A DNA stretch of 64,000 nucleotides. It comes from Candidatus Geothrix skivensis. Lineage in GTDB: Bacteria; Acidobacteriota; Holophagae; Holophagales; Holophagaceae. The stretch covers positions 186,001 through 250,000 of the forward strand of contig JADKIO010000005.1 of NCBI GenBank assembly GCA_016721195.1, given 5' to 3'. The position numbers were made by a program, and so were the translations under genes. The first letter of the stretch is position 1; each line of letters opens with the position of its first letter. Under the pieces are notes generated by a model. That model saw only the letters and a program-made list of their open reading frames with translations, did not search any database and was not told the DNA's origin. Shown piece by piece: positions 47,607-56,901 of this stretch.

Positions 47607-48185
47607 TTGGTTCGCTCCCTGTCCACAGTCCTGCTGGCCCTCCTCGGCGCGGGGCTCTTGGCCCAGTCCAAGCCCGCGGGCCACGGGAAGCCCGCGGTTG
47701 CGACCGCTCCCAAGCCCTGTCTCCGCAGCGTGCCCAGGCCGGTCTTTGGGGACAAGCAGCCCGGGGTCACGGCCCGCACCTTCGCGAAGCCCGCCAAGGT
47801 CCTTCCGGGCGCCCGGGAGGCCGTGGAGACCGCCGCGCTGGCCACCGGCGACATGGTGACGGTCAGCCACTGGGGCTGTCGCTTTTTCATCCTCACCTTC
47901 GATGTGGCTTCCAAGGCCCGGCTCTCGGTGGGGTCCTCCCCGGCTGCGGGTTACCTCGAGGCAGCCAAGGTCATCCGCCAGCTGGATGCCCTCCAGGTGA
48001 AGACGGGCTTCAACCTGGAGAAGGCCGCCAAGGCCCTCGAAGGGGCTGCCAAGAACCCGAAGGTCGCCTATGTCACGCCGGTCGCGCTGGGCGCCAAGGA
48101 GAGCGTGGCCGTCAAGACGGCGGGACCCACCGAAGACAAGACCAGGGGCCACGTGCAGTTCGAGTTCATGCGCGGGCCCCTCTGA
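47607..48185 (+). CDS. Uncharacterised secreted protein after purL
   Basis: A 192-residue protein with a signal peptide (MVRSLSTVLLALLGAGLLAQ, then SKPAG). The start is TTG at 47607; no ATG is available in frame with a signal. The mature part is Lys/Ala/Pro-rich with two cysteines (KPCLRS and WGCRF) that could form a disulfide, and a body of about 100 residues of mixed helix and strand. I cannot assign a family. It may be read through from purL. Confidence 0.6.
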   Translation: MVRSLSTVLLALLGAGLLAQSKPAGHGKPAVATAPKPCLRSVPRPVFGDKQPGVTARTFAKPAKVLPGAREAVETAALATGDMVTVSHWGCRFFILTFDVASKARLSVGSSPAAGYLEAAKVIRQLDALQVKTGFNLEKAAKALEGAAKNPKVAYVTPVALGAKESVAVKTAGPTEDKTRGHVQFEFMRGPL

Positions 48186-48206
48186 GGCAGAACGCCGGAG
48201 GGGGGC

Positions 48207-48395
48207 CTAGATCCCCATGGCGGCCTGCACCCTGAGCTTGGCCAGGATGCCCTCCATCCGGGCTTCGTCCGCCCGGAGCTGGGCCTTGAAGATGCGGCTG
48301 TCCGTGTGGTGGATCTCCCTGCGCAGGTCTTCGAGCCGGTTGTCGAGAACGCGCTGCAGGAGTTCCAGTTCCTTCGGGTCCAGGAAGACTTCCAT
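48207..48395 (-). CDS. Small 62-residue helical protein downstream of glnA
   Basis: A short, highly charged helical protein (MEVFLDPKELELLQRVLDNR then LEDLRREIHH...), likely a coiled coil across most of its length. The ATG at 48395 has GGAGG five bases upstream, a strong ribosome site. It lies about 95 bases after the glnA stop on the same strand, so it could be on the glnA transcript. I see no known domain. Confidence 0.7.
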   Translation of the reverse strand: MEVFLDPKELELLQRVLDNRLEDLRREIHHTDSRIFKAQLRADEARMEGILAKLRVQAAMGI

Positions 48396-48490
48396 GACGA
48401 CCTCCCCCGCGGCCCTGAGCGTCTGCGGCCGGGCCGCGACCGGGACCAATATGGGATCCCGGGGGGATCCGCGCCACCGGTCGGGATCGC

Positions 48491-49909
48491 TCAGGCCTCG
48501 AAGTAGAGGGCCATCTCATAGGGGTGGGGCCGGTTGCGCACGGCGGCCTCCTGGGCCCGCAGATGCAGCAGGTAGTCCTCCAGCTGGAGCCGCTCGAAGA
48601 CCTCCCCGGCCAGCAGGAAGTCCATGTCCCCTTCCAGGGCGTCGCAGGCTTCCGTGAGGCTGGTGGGCAGGCTCTTGACCTTTCTTCGCTGCTCCTCGGA
48701 CCAGTTGAAGATGTTCTGGTCGATGGGACCGAAGCCCAGGGCCGTGGGATCCATCTGCTTCTGGATGCCGTCGATGCCCGCCAGCAGCTGGGCCGCCAGA
48801 GCCAGGTAGACGTTGCAGGTGGCATCCGGGGGCCGGAACTCGAAGCGGGCCGTCTCGGGCTGGTCCGCGTACTTGGGGACGCGGATGGCCGCGGAGCGGT
48901 TGCCCAGGGAGAAGAAGGCGCTGATGGGGGCCTCGAAGCCTGGCACCAGGCGGCGGTAGCTGTTGGTGCTGGGGTTGGTGAGGGCCAGCAGGGCGGGCCC
49001 GTGGGCCAGGATGCCGCCGATGTACCAGAGCGCCTCCTGGCTCATCCTTCCGTAGCCTTTTTCGTCGTAGAAGAGGTTCCTCCCACCCTTCATCAGCATC
49101 TGGTGGAAGTGCATGCCGCTGCCGGCCTCGCCGTAGAGGGGCTTGGGCATGAAGGTGGCCGTCTGGCCCCGGCGGTGGGCCACCATCTTGACCACATACT
49201 TCACGATCTGGGTGGCGTCGCCGGCCTTCAGCAGGGGGAAGAGGGGCGTCTCGATCTCGCACTGGCCGGGCCCGCCCACCTCGTGGTGGTGGTACTTCAC
49301 GTCCACGCCCATGCGCTCCAGCTCCATGCACATCTCGGCCCGGAGGTTGTAGAGCTGATCCTTGGGGGCCATGGCGTGGTAGCCGCCGTGCAGGGGGATG
49401 AAGTGGCCGTGGCCGCCCTCGCCGCTGTGCCAGTCAGCTTCCCGGCTGTCCACCCGGTACGAGGCGGTGTTCACCCCATTCTCGTAGCTGACCTTGTCGA
49501 AGACGTAGAACTCGTACTCGGGCCCCCAGATGCTCTGGTCCGCGATGCCCGTCTCCCGCAGGTAGGCCTCGGCGCGGATGGCGATGTTGCGGGGATCCAC
49601 CGAGAAGGGGGCCTTGGTGTCGGCTTCGAAGGCGGAGCAGATGAAGCTGAGGGTGGGCATGTCCCAGAATGGATCCATGTAGCCCGTGGCGAGGTCGGGG
49701 ATCAGCACCATGTCGCCGGATTTCACGGATTTCAGGCCCACGCTGGAGCCGTCGAAGCCCACCCCATCGCGCATGAGGGATTCGGTGAACTGGGAGGCGG
49801 GGATGCTCACGTGGTGCCAACGGCCCCAGAGGTCGCTGAAGATCAGGTCGATCATGCGGACCGACTCCGACTGGATGAACTGCCTGGCCTGCTCGAAACC
49901 GCTGAACAC
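48491..49909 (-). CDS. glnA: Glutamine synthetase type I
   Basis: Forms glutamine from glutamate, ammonia and ATP; 472 residues, normal for GSI. Signatures are present: DGSSVGL (about 56-62), the metal-site HHHEVGGPGQCEIE, MPKPLYGEAGSGMHFHQ, the NPSTNSYRRLVPGFEAP loop and RSAAIRVP. The C-terminal region lacks the NLYDLP adenylylation motif with its Tyr, so control by GlnE-type adenylylation is unlikely. The start is GTG 49909 with GGAGGTCC before it; the frame is open upstream but unlike protein. A TAGAAT hexamer lies 22 bases upstream. Confidence 0.96.
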   Translation of the reverse strand: MFSGFEQARQFIQSESVRMIDLIFSDLWGRWHHVSIPASQFTESLMRDGVGFDGSSVGLKSVKSGDMVLIPDLATGYMDPFWDMPTLSFICSAFEADTKAPFSVDPRNIAIRAEAYLRETGIADQSIWGPEYEFYVFDKVSYENGVNTASYRVDSREADWHSGEGGHGHFIPLHGGYHAMAPKDQLYNLRAEMCMELERMGVDVKYHHHEVGGPGQCEIETPLFPLLKAGDATQIVKYVVKMVAHRRGQTATFMPKPLYGEAGSGMHFHQMLMKGGRNLFYDEKGYGRMSQEALWYIGGILAHGPALLALTNPSTNSYRRLVPGFEAPISAFFSLGNRSAAIRVPKYADQPETARFEFRPPDATCNVYLALAAQLLAGIDGIQKQMDPTALGFGPIDQNIFNWSEEQRRKVKSLPTSLTEACDALEGDMDFLLAGEVFERLQLEDYLLHLRAQEAAVRNRPHPYEMALYFEA

Positions 49910-49931
49910 GGGACCTCCACGGGACCCGATC

Positions 49932-49937
49932 ATTCTA
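49932..49937 (-). promoter_or_regulatory. Possible -10 element (TAGAAT) of glnA
   Basis: TAGAAT on the minus strand about 22 bases before the GTG start. The flanking sequence GATC-TAGAAT-GATC is symmetrical. No clear -35. Confidence 0.35.
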
Positions 49938-50133
49938 GATCCACGAATCAACAAAGATGGCGTTCCCGTGCCAGCCTGGCCAGCGCGTTGGACGCCAACC
50001 CGCCGGCGCAGGAAACTCCGAAGCCTCCCGGAGGCAGGTTCCATCGGCCTTGCGGAGCCTCCGCTGGAGGTATGCCTCTCTCCCTGGGTTCCAGGGATTC
50101 CCATGAAGCGCTTGCCATTCTGTCAATGCCGAC

Positions 50134-50328
50134 TCAGCTCCGGCCCCCCAGGATGCGTCCAGGCAGCAGGAAGAGTCCCCGTACGAGGCCGAAGGCGCCT
50201 TCAACGGCGAAGCCCAGGAGGCGGAAGGGCAGGAGCAGCAGCCAGATCAGGGGGTAGAGCAGCAGGGCCAGGAGGGCCAGGGGCCAGCAGACCACCAGCA
50301 GGATGAGCCAGAGCAGGAACGCGGCCAT
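50134..50328 (-). CDS. Small membrane protein, 64 residues
   Basis: Almost entirely hydrophobic: MAAFLLWLILLVVCWPLALL, then ALLLYPLIWLLLLPFRLLGF and a basic C-terminus (GRILGGRS). Two spans are likely. The ATG at 50328 has GGAGG six bases upstream. It lies upstream of glnA on the same strand with about 220 bases between. Function unknown. Confidence 0.7.
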   Translation of the reverse strand: MAAFLLWLILLVVCWPLALLALLLYPLIWLLLLPFRLLGFAVEGAFGLVRGLFLLPGRILGGRS

Positions 50329-50420
50329 GGGAACCCTCCACCCATCAACATCGGCTGGATCGGAAAGCTGGGGAAGGACGAATCGGCCAATGGTGGGTGG
50401 GTATCGGCGGATCCCCGATC

Positions 50421-51836
50421 CTATTTCCGGTCCCCGGCCCTGAACGTGGTCCAGGGTTGGGCTGGGCGGTTGTCGAGGAGATCCTTCATCCATTCGAATT
50501 GGGGATGCTTGGCCAGGAAGGCCGCCGCATCGAAGGGACGCCCACAGGCCGCGCCCCAGCGGGCGCTGAAGCTCATGGCCTTGGCCTGCTTCGCATCCAG
50601 CACCTTGGCATCCAGGGTCCCCGCCGGCCCGTAGGGCACCCCAGGCCAGTTGCCCGCAGGATCCCGGTCCAGCTCGTGGTGGGCGCAGAGGGAGCGACCG
50701 CCGATGCGCTCGCGACCATAAAACGCGTCGAAGTGATCGGCCTCGAAGCGGCGGGCCAGGGCCAGGTCGAGCCTCCCCTTGTGTCGGGCCATGAGCTGCT
50801 TCCAGCGCACCCGCCGGGCCACGCTGGAGGCGCGGATATCCACCTCGTTGCTGGTCGTCTCGAAACGCAGGAGTTTGGGGTTCTCGGCGATGTTCGAGCC
50901 GGTGAACACGCCGTCCATGGTCCGTTCCAGGCTCACCACCTTGAGGCCCAGTTCCAGCCTCGCGATCTCACCCGTGTTCACATCGCCCAGCAGCCAGGCA
51001 TTGGCGTAGCCCCCGTTGTTGCCTGCCTGCATGATCCGGCACCAGTCGTCGATGGTGGCGGCATCCTGGGAGGCGCGGCGCATGCGCGAGAACTCGGGGA
51101 GGCCGCTCGGGTCAAAGCCATCGAAGGCCCCGATGGTGGTTTCTGCGCCCACCAGCCCAGCCGAGGTGACCCAGAAATCAGTGCCGCTGTGGATCCAGCC
51201 TGGGGTCGTCTGCATGAGGATGCGCTGGCCCTTTTCTGGTACCAGGTCGAGGACGACGTTTGGGGGCGCCAGGTGGTAGTCCTGCATGGTGTTATGGCCC
51301 AGCACCACGCCCCCATCCGCAGTCCAGCTGCCGGTGGCGATGAAGGCGCTGCAGGATTCGGGCAGGGGGACCTTGGCCCCTTCCTTGAGTTTTCTGAACT
51401 CCTGGGGCCACCAGTAGCCGAAGAGTTCCGTTTGCGCGTTGTAGGCCACCAGTTCGGCCCGCGAGGATCGGATGCCAGCCGAGGCCAGCCCCTCCAGCAT
51501 TCCCTCGAGCTCCGCCAGATTCTCGGCATCGATTTTGGCCGTCAGCAGGGCGTCGGCCCGGGCCACATACCAATCCCAGGGCAGGGCGCTCAGGTGTTCC
51601 CAGGACGCTCGCGTCTTCTTCAGGCCGTCAGCGATTTCCTTAGCCAGCAGGAACCCATGCTGGAAGCCACGGGCGCGAGGTGGGCCCTCGGCGTGGATGT
51701 AGATCCAGCCCGCCCGCTGGAAGCGGTGGCCTTTGGCCAGCAGCGCGAGCTGTTCCGAGGGAAGGGGCGGTGTCGCGAACAGCAGGCCAGCCAGCGGAAG
51801 GAGGACCAGGAGTCGCAGGAACGGTTGGGTTCGCAT
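50421..51836 (-). CDS. Secreted phospholipase-B-like / C45-type NTN hydrolase
   Basis: A 471-residue exported protein with a signal peptide (about residues 1-22, MRTQPFLRLLVLLPLAGLLF). The stretch ESCSAFIATGSWTADGGVVL (about residues 155-174) followed by GHNTMQDY is the nucleophile-Cys region typical of phospholipase B-like and acyl-CoA:6-APA acyltransferase (C45) NTN hydrolases; the Cys would become the N-terminal nucleophile after autocleavage. Likely it cleaves amide or ester bonds in the periplasm. ATG 51836 follows GAGGT. It is divergent from the amidase gene at 51958, which may share its purpose. Confidence 0.82.
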   Translation of the reverse strand: MRTQPFLRLLVLLPLAGLLFATPPLPSEQLALLAKGHRFQRAGWIYIHAEGPPRARGFQHGFLLAKEIADGLKKTRASWEHLSALPWDWYVARADALLTAKIDAENLAELEGMLEGLASAGIRSSRAELVAYNAQTELFGYWWPQEFRKLKEGAKVPLPESCSAFIATGSWTADGGVVLGHNTMQDYHLAPPNVVLDLVPEKGQRILMQTTPGWIHSGTDFWVTSAGLVGAETTIGAFDGFDPSGLPEFSRMRRASQDAATIDDWCRIMQAGNNGGYANAWLLGDVNTGEIARLELGLKVVSLERTMDGVFTGSNIAENPKLLRFETTSNEVDIRASSVARRVRWKQLMARHKGRLDLALARRFEADHFDAFYGRERIGGRSLCAHHELDRDPAGNWPGVPYGPAGTLDAKVLDAKQAKAMSFSARWGAACGRPFDAAAFLAKHPQFEWMKDLLDNRPAQPWTTFRAGDRK

Positions 51837-51957
51837 GTCCACCTCGTTGCACGGGCTGCCGCCTGGAGTGGGACGAAGTGTAGCGGCATTCCCTTCTTGA
51901 AGCGCGGAGAACCGGGTTGGTGGGTATGATCCTGGGTTCTCCCTGCTGGAGGTCTCG

Positions 51958-53562
51958 ATGTCACCTGCTGCTGGCTCCCTGCCCGTCGATCGCCGGAGCT
52001 TCCTGGGCGCGAGCCTCGCACTGGGGGCGACGGCCCTCCTGGGAGGTCCGAAGACTGCACCTGGGGCCAAGGGGTTGGTGCTGGAGGAGGCCACGGTGGA
52101 GGGCCTGCAGGCGGGCCTAGGGGCCGGGCGGTGGAGTTCGGTGGATCTGGTGCGCCGCTACGGGTTGCGCATCCAGGCCCTCGATCAGGCGGGTCCGAAA
52201 CTGCGCTCTGTGATCGAGCTGAATCCGGAGGCCCTGGCCATCGCCAGGGCCCTGGATGCGGAGCGCAGGTCGGGCAAGGTGCGGGGGCCCCTGCACGGCA
52301 TCCCGGTGCTCATCAAGGACAACATTGATTCGGCTGATCGCATGAAGACCACGGCGGGCTCCCTGGCCCTGGTGGACGCGCCGCCGCCAAGGGAGGACGC
52401 CTTCCTCGTGAAGAAGCTGCGGGAGGCGGGTGCGGTGATCCTCGGCAAGACCAATCTCAGCGAATGGGCCAATCTGCGCTCCACCCGCAGCAGCAGCGGC
52501 TGGAGCGGTCGGGGTGGGCAGACGCGGAACCCCTACGCCCTGGATCGCAGCCCCAGCGGTTCCAGTTCGGGCTCTGGCGCCGCCGTGGCGGCCAGCCTCT
52601 GCGCCGTGGCCGTGGGCACGGAAACCGACGGCTCCGTGGTAAGCCCGGCCAATGCGAATGGCCTGGTGGGTCTGAAGCCCACCGTGGGCCTGGTGAGCCG
52701 CAGCGGCATCATCCCCATCTCCCACACCCAGGACACCGCCGGGCCCATGACCCGGACGGTACGGGACGCGGCGGTCCTGCTGAGCGTCCTGGCGGGCAGC
52801 GACCCCAGGGATACCGCGACCCGGGAGGCGGATGGACGGAAGGACGCGGATTACACCCGCTTCCTCACCAAGGATGGCCTGAAAGGCGCGCGCCTCGGCG
52901 TGGTGAAGAACCTGCTGGGGGTCCACGCCCACGTGGATGCGGTGATCCTGCCCGCCCTGGAGGTGATCAAGGCCCAGGGCGCCACCCTGGTGGAGGTGGA
53001 GCTGAAATCCGCCGCCTACGATGAGGCGGAGCTCGAGGTGCTGCTCCACGAATTCAAGGCCGACCTGAACGCCTATTTCGCGGGGCGGGGCGGGGCCATC
53101 CAGGATCTGGCCGGGCTCATGGCCTTCAATGAAAGCCGGCGCGCCGAAGAGATGCCCTTCTTCGGCCAGGAACTGCTCCAGCAGGCCCAGGCCAAGGGAC
53201 CCCTGACGGAGCCCGCCTACCTCAAGGCACTGGAAACCTGTGGCCAGGCCCGCCGGGAGATCACGGCCCTGCTGGAGCAGCACCGGCTGGACGCCTTGGT
53301 GGGTCCCACAGGAGGCCCGGCCTGGCTCATCGACCATCTGAACGGGGACAGCTCCAGCCTGAGCTTTTCGACGCCTGCGGCCGTGGCCGGCGTTCCCCAT
53401 ATCACGGTGCCCGCTGGACTGGCCTTCGGCATGCCTGTGGGACTATCCTTCGTGGCCGGACCCTGGCAGGAGGGTCGGCTGCTGCGTCTGGCCCATGCCT
53501 TCGAGCTGGCCACACGGGCCCGGAAGGCCCCTCGCTTCCTGGCGACCATCCAGGTACCCTGA
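51958..53562 (+). CDS. Secreted amidase-signature hydrolase
   Basis: A 534-residue enzyme with a Tat signal (DRRSFLGASLALGATALLGG, about residues 11-30). The Ser-cisSer-Lys triad can be placed: Lys in GIPVLIKDNID (about 119), cis-Ser and nucleophile Ser in GSSSGSGAAVAAS and GTETDGSVVSPAN (about 200 and 225). Amidase-signature enzymes hydrolyse amides; this exported branch may clip peptide amides or N-acyl amino acids. ATG 51958 is preceded by GGAGG. Followed by a small secreted gene after 45 bases. Confidence 0.93.
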   Translation: MSPAAGSLPVDRRSFLGASLALGATALLGGPKTAPGAKGLVLEEATVEGLQAGLGAGRWSSVDLVRRYGLRIQALDQAGPKLRSVIELNPEALAIARALDAERRSGKVRGPLHGIPVLIKDNIDSADRMKTTAGSLALVDAPPPREDAFLVKKLREAGAVILGKTNLSEWANLRSTRSSSGWSGRGGQTRNPYALDRSPSGSSSGSGAAVAASLCAVAVGTETDGSVVSPANANGLVGLKPTVGLVSRSGIIPISHTQDTAGPMTRTVRDAAVLLSVLAGSDPRDTATREADGRKDADYTRFLTKDGLKGARLGVVKNLLGVHAHVDAVILPALEVIKAQGATLVEVELKSAAYDEAELEVLLHEFKADLNAYFAGRGGAIQDLAGLMAFNESRRAEEMPFFGQELLQQAQAKGPLTEPAYLKALETCGQARREITALLEQHRLDALVGPTGGPAWLIDHLNGDSSSLSFSTPAAVAGVPHITVPAGLAFGMPVGLSFVAGPWQEGRLLRLAHAFELATRARKAPRFLATIQVP

Positions 53563-53607
53563 GGCCGGTCCTTCCCCCCAACCCAACCCAGCCCACGAGG
53601 AGCTTCC

Positions 53608-53913
53608 TTGAACCGTGCCCTGCTCGCTCTCCTTCTCGCCGCCTCCGTGGTGGCCATCGCCCAGGATCCCAAGGCCAAGCCCGCGGACCCCAAGGCCAAG
53701 CCCGCCGCCGCGCCCGTGGCCAAGCCGGCCCCCGCCGCCAAGGCCGCCCCTGCGGCCGCCACAGGCATCGTGGCCAACAAGGATTCCAAGACCTTCCACA
53801 AGGCCGACTGCAAGTCCGCCGCGAAGATCAAGGATGCCAACAAGGCCGCCTTCGCCAGTGCCGCCGAGGCCACCAAGGCCGGCTACAAGGCCTGCAAGGT
53901 CTGCAAGCCATAA
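53608..53913 (+). CDS. Secreted protein with Ada-type metal-binding motif
   Basis: A 101-residue protein starting at TTG 53608, with AGGAG upstream. A signal peptide (MNRALLALLLAASVVAIA) is followed by a Lys/Pro/Ala-rich linker and a C-terminal module (residues 52-101) reading TGIVANKDSKTFHKADCKSA ... GYKACKVCKP. This matches the pattern of small Ada N-terminal-like zinc-binding modules, HxxxC plus CKxC. The zinc motif in a secreted protein suggests metal binding or a redox role. The next gene is another small Lys/Ala-rich secreted protein 55 bases on. Confidence 0.75.
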   Translation: MNRALLALLLAASVVAIAQDPKAKPADPKAKPAAAPVAKPAPAAKAAPAAATGIVANKDSKTFHKADCKSAAKIKDANKAAFASAAEATKAGYKACKVCKP

Positions 53914-53968
53914 CCGTTCGCATTCTAGGCGTTAAGCTGCTGTGAAATCACCATGAATGGAGGTACTC

Positions 53969-54325
53969 ATGAAGCTCATCCTTCCGCTCCTGCTGGGCGC
54001 CACGCTGGCGCTCTCGGCCCAGATTCCCTCCAAGGAGGAACTGAAGGCCAAGGCTGATGCCGCCGTGGACTCGGGCAAGGCCAAGGCGGACGCCAAGGCC
54101 GACGAGGCCAAGGCCAAGGCCGATACCAAGGCCACGGATGCCAAGGCCAAGGTGGATGCCAAGGCCGGCGGCGTGCCCCTGGCCGGTGACAAGGTGAAGG
54201 CCACCACCGCCAAGGGCGAGGGTGCCGCCAAGGCCGGCACGGACAAGGCCAAGGGCAAGACCAAGAAGGGCGCGGAGAAAGGTGCCACCAAGGCCAAGGC
54301 CGTCACTGAGAAGGCTGCCAAATAA
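53969..54325 (+). CDS. Secreted Lys/Ala-rich helical protein
   Basis: A 118-residue exported protein. The signal MKLILPLLLGATLALSAQ is followed by repeats of AKADAKADEAKAKADTKATD, almost pure Ala/Lys/Asp/Glu. Such text forms a long amphipathic helix and resembles LEA-like or histone-H1-like proteins; no fold is implied. ATG 53969 follows GGAGGT; the in-frame ATG four codons upstream carries that site within it. A strong terminator follows. Composition is low-complexity, so similarity searches would mislead. Confidence 0.7.
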   Translation: MKLILPLLLGATLALSAQIPSKEELKAKADAAVDSGKAKADAKADEAKAKADTKATDAKAKVDAKAGGVPLAGDKVKATTAKGEGAAKAGTDKAKGKTKKGAEKGATKAKAVTEKAAK

Positions 54326-54369
54326 CTCCGGGGGTTCCTCGCTGCGCGAACACCCCCGGACCCCCGCGC

Positions 54370-54395
54370 AAAAGCCCGGCTCAGCCGGGCTTTTG
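54370..54395. terminator. Bidirectional terminator
   Basis: AAAAGCCCGGC-TCA-GCCGGGCTTTT: an 11-bp perfect stem flanked by A and T tracts, between the convergent secreted-protein gene and araC-type gene. Confidence 0.85.
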
Positions 54396-54420
54396 CTTGT
54401 AGAGCAGATCTAGGTCGTGG

Positions 54421-55278
54421 CTATTTCTTCGGGAACTGCCGCTCGTAGGCTTCCTGCGCGTACTCGCTGGGGGGCACGCCAAAGCGCCGCTTGAAGGCGC
54501 GGGTGAAGGCGCTGGCATCGTAGAAGCCCAGGATCTTGGCCACGTCGCTGGGCCGCTCGCCGTTGGCCAGCAGGGTGACGGCCCGCTGCAGGCGGCGCTC
54601 GATGAGGTACTGGTGGGGCGTGGTGCTGGTGGCCTCGCGGAAGAGGCGGATGAAGTGGTCGGGTGTGCAGCGGGCCATGGTGGCCAGCTCGGGTACGCTG
54701 TTCTTGGCACCCAGATGCACTTCCATGTGATCCAGCACCAGCTGCAGGGTGGAGCGGTTGAGGCGGTAGGGGAAGCGGCCCCGGTCTTCCTTCTCCGTGA
54801 GGCGGGACAGCTCGGCGCCCAGGAGGATGAGGAAGAGCTCCCGGGTCATGAGCTGGACGCCATCGGGGTTGGCCAGCTCCTGGGTGAAGATGCTGAAGAG
54901 CTGCTTCAGGCTGAGGCTGCGCAACACGGCGAAGCTGGACTCCTGCCACTTGCGCGGCGGGTGCTGCAGCGAAGACAGCAGGGGCTCGGGGAAGGGCCCC
55001 TCCATGAACAGCGCCGTGAAGCCGAAGGGCGTATTGGGGTGGTGGCGCTTGAGCGTGTGGCCGAAGCCCGGCAGCAGCAGGGTCAGGTCGCCGGAGCGGA
55101 TGACGCCTTCTTCGCGATCTTCCCCGGTGCAGACCCGCACCGCGTGGGTGGGCTGGAGCAGCGTCCAGGCATCCCGGGCCGGAAGGATCTTCGTGGGCAC
55201 GGGGTCGCGCTTGAGCACAGCCAGGCGCAGCGGCCCGCTGGTGTAGGTGAGGAGGTTTTTGGTTTCTGGTTCGCTCAT
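54421..55278 (-). CDS. AraC-family transcriptional regulator
   Basis: A 285-residue regulator. The C-terminal 100 residues hold two helix-turn-helix units: SVPELATMARCTPDHFIRLF and ERPSDVAKILGFYDASAFTR, ending in FGVPPSEYA, the AraC signature. The N-terminal part (about 1-170) is cupin-like sensing sequence (DLTLLLPGFGHTLKRH). Target genes are unknown. It is downstream of purQ on the same strand with about 107 bases between. Confidence 0.9.
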   Translation of the reverse strand: MSEPETKNLLTYTSGPLRLAVLKRDPVPTKILPARDAWTLLQPTHAVRVCTGEDREEGVIRSGDLTLLLPGFGHTLKRHHPNTPFGFTALFMEGPFPEPLLSSLQHPPRKWQESSFAVLRSLSLKQLFSIFTQELANPDGVQLMTRELFLILLGAELSRLTEKEDRGRFPYRLNRSTLQLVLDHMEVHLGAKNSVPELATMARCTPDHFIRLFREATSTTPHQYLIERRLQRAVTLLANGERPSDVAKILGFYDASAFTRAFKRRFGVPPSEYAQEAYERQFPKK

Positions 55279-55384
55279 GGCTCAGGAATAAAAAGAGATG
55301 CCTACCGAGGCATTCCCGGAAGGATGACAGGAAATTTTTCCCAATGACGAGGGAATTTCACATTCCTGTGCATTGTGATCCCCG

Positions 55385-56082
<698 letters not shown>

Positions 56083-56083
<1 letters not shown>

Positions 56084-56319
56084 CAGAGCACCTCGATGGA
56101 GGCCTTCTCCATCACGGGATTCACCAGCAGCTTCTCGCACATGGCCAGGGCCTTGGCCTTCACTTCCGCGGGGTCCGTGCCGGGCACGTCCATGTCGATG
56201 AGGCGGCCGATGCGCACGTGCTCCACTTCGAACCCGAAGCCATGCAGGCCCTGTTCCACGGCCTTGCCCTGGGGATCCAGGATCCCGGACTTCAACTGAA
56301 CCGACACACGCACCTTCAT
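56083..56319 (-). CDS. purS: PurS, third subunit of FGAM synthase
   Basis: A 78-residue protein (MKVRVSVQLKSGILDPQGKA, ending EKASIEVL) that matches PurS in size and sequence. It bridges PurQ and PurL in the three-subunit FGAM synthase. ATG 56319 follows GGAGG-type sequence (revcomp of CCTCC). Its stop shares one base with the purQ start. Confidence 0.93.
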
Positions 56320-56389
56320 GGAGGTCCTCCGATGTCCAGTCTACCTGATGGTCCGCGGATTGAGCCCGGTGCCACAGGCCCAATCCGAT

Positions 56390-56746
56390 TCATGAGCGGG
56401 GTACCCACCGATGGGCCTCCAGGTCCAGGTTGCCCAGGTCGTCCACCTCGATGCCCTCGTCCCGGAGCCGCCCGATCTGCTCGAAGGCACCCCACCAGCG
56501 GCCCCGGCTGGGCACGTAGCCCCGGTTGTTGACCACCCGGTGCCAGGGCAGCTTCGTGCCTTCGGACAGTCCCGACAGCACCATGCCCACCTGCCGGGGT
56601 CGCTGGGGGAAGCCCACCAGCGCCGCCACCTGGCCGTACGAAGCCAGTTTCCCCTTGGGAATCCGCTTCACCACCGCCAGGACGAGGGCGCGGAAATCAG
56701 GGACCAGTGCCGGGGATTCAAGGGATTTTCGCGAACCTGTGGGCAT
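56390..56746 (-). CDS. Alkyltransferase-like (ATL) protein
   Basis: A 118-residue homologue of the DNA-binding domain of O6-alkylguanine-DNA methyltransferase. The active-site PCHR is replaced by PWHR (LPWHRVVNNRG, about residues 67-77), so it cannot accept alkyl groups; ATL proteins recognise O6-alkylguanine and pass it to nucleotide excision repair. The helix-turn-helix region (KGKLASYGQVAALVGFPQRP) is intact, and the arginine finger lies in GFPQRPRQVG. Sits 70 bases upstream of purS on the same strand. Confidence 0.88.
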   Translation of the reverse strand: MPTGSRKSLESPALVPDFRALVLAVVKRIPKGKLASYGQVAALVGFPQRPRQVGMVLSGLSEGTKLPWHRVVNNRGYVPSRGRWWGAFEQIGRLRDEGIEVDDLGNLDLEAHRWVPRS

Positions 56747-56901
56747 CCAGGACTCCAGGAATATTAGGCAAACACTTCCCTTCCAACCTCATGAGTCATC
56801 CTGCCACTGTTGTGATCCGATAGGGACCCTGGGTGATGCTTCGGAGGCCACCGCAGACTCGATCGTTTGCAGCACTTCGAAGTCTTTGCAATCGAGGTCG
56901 C

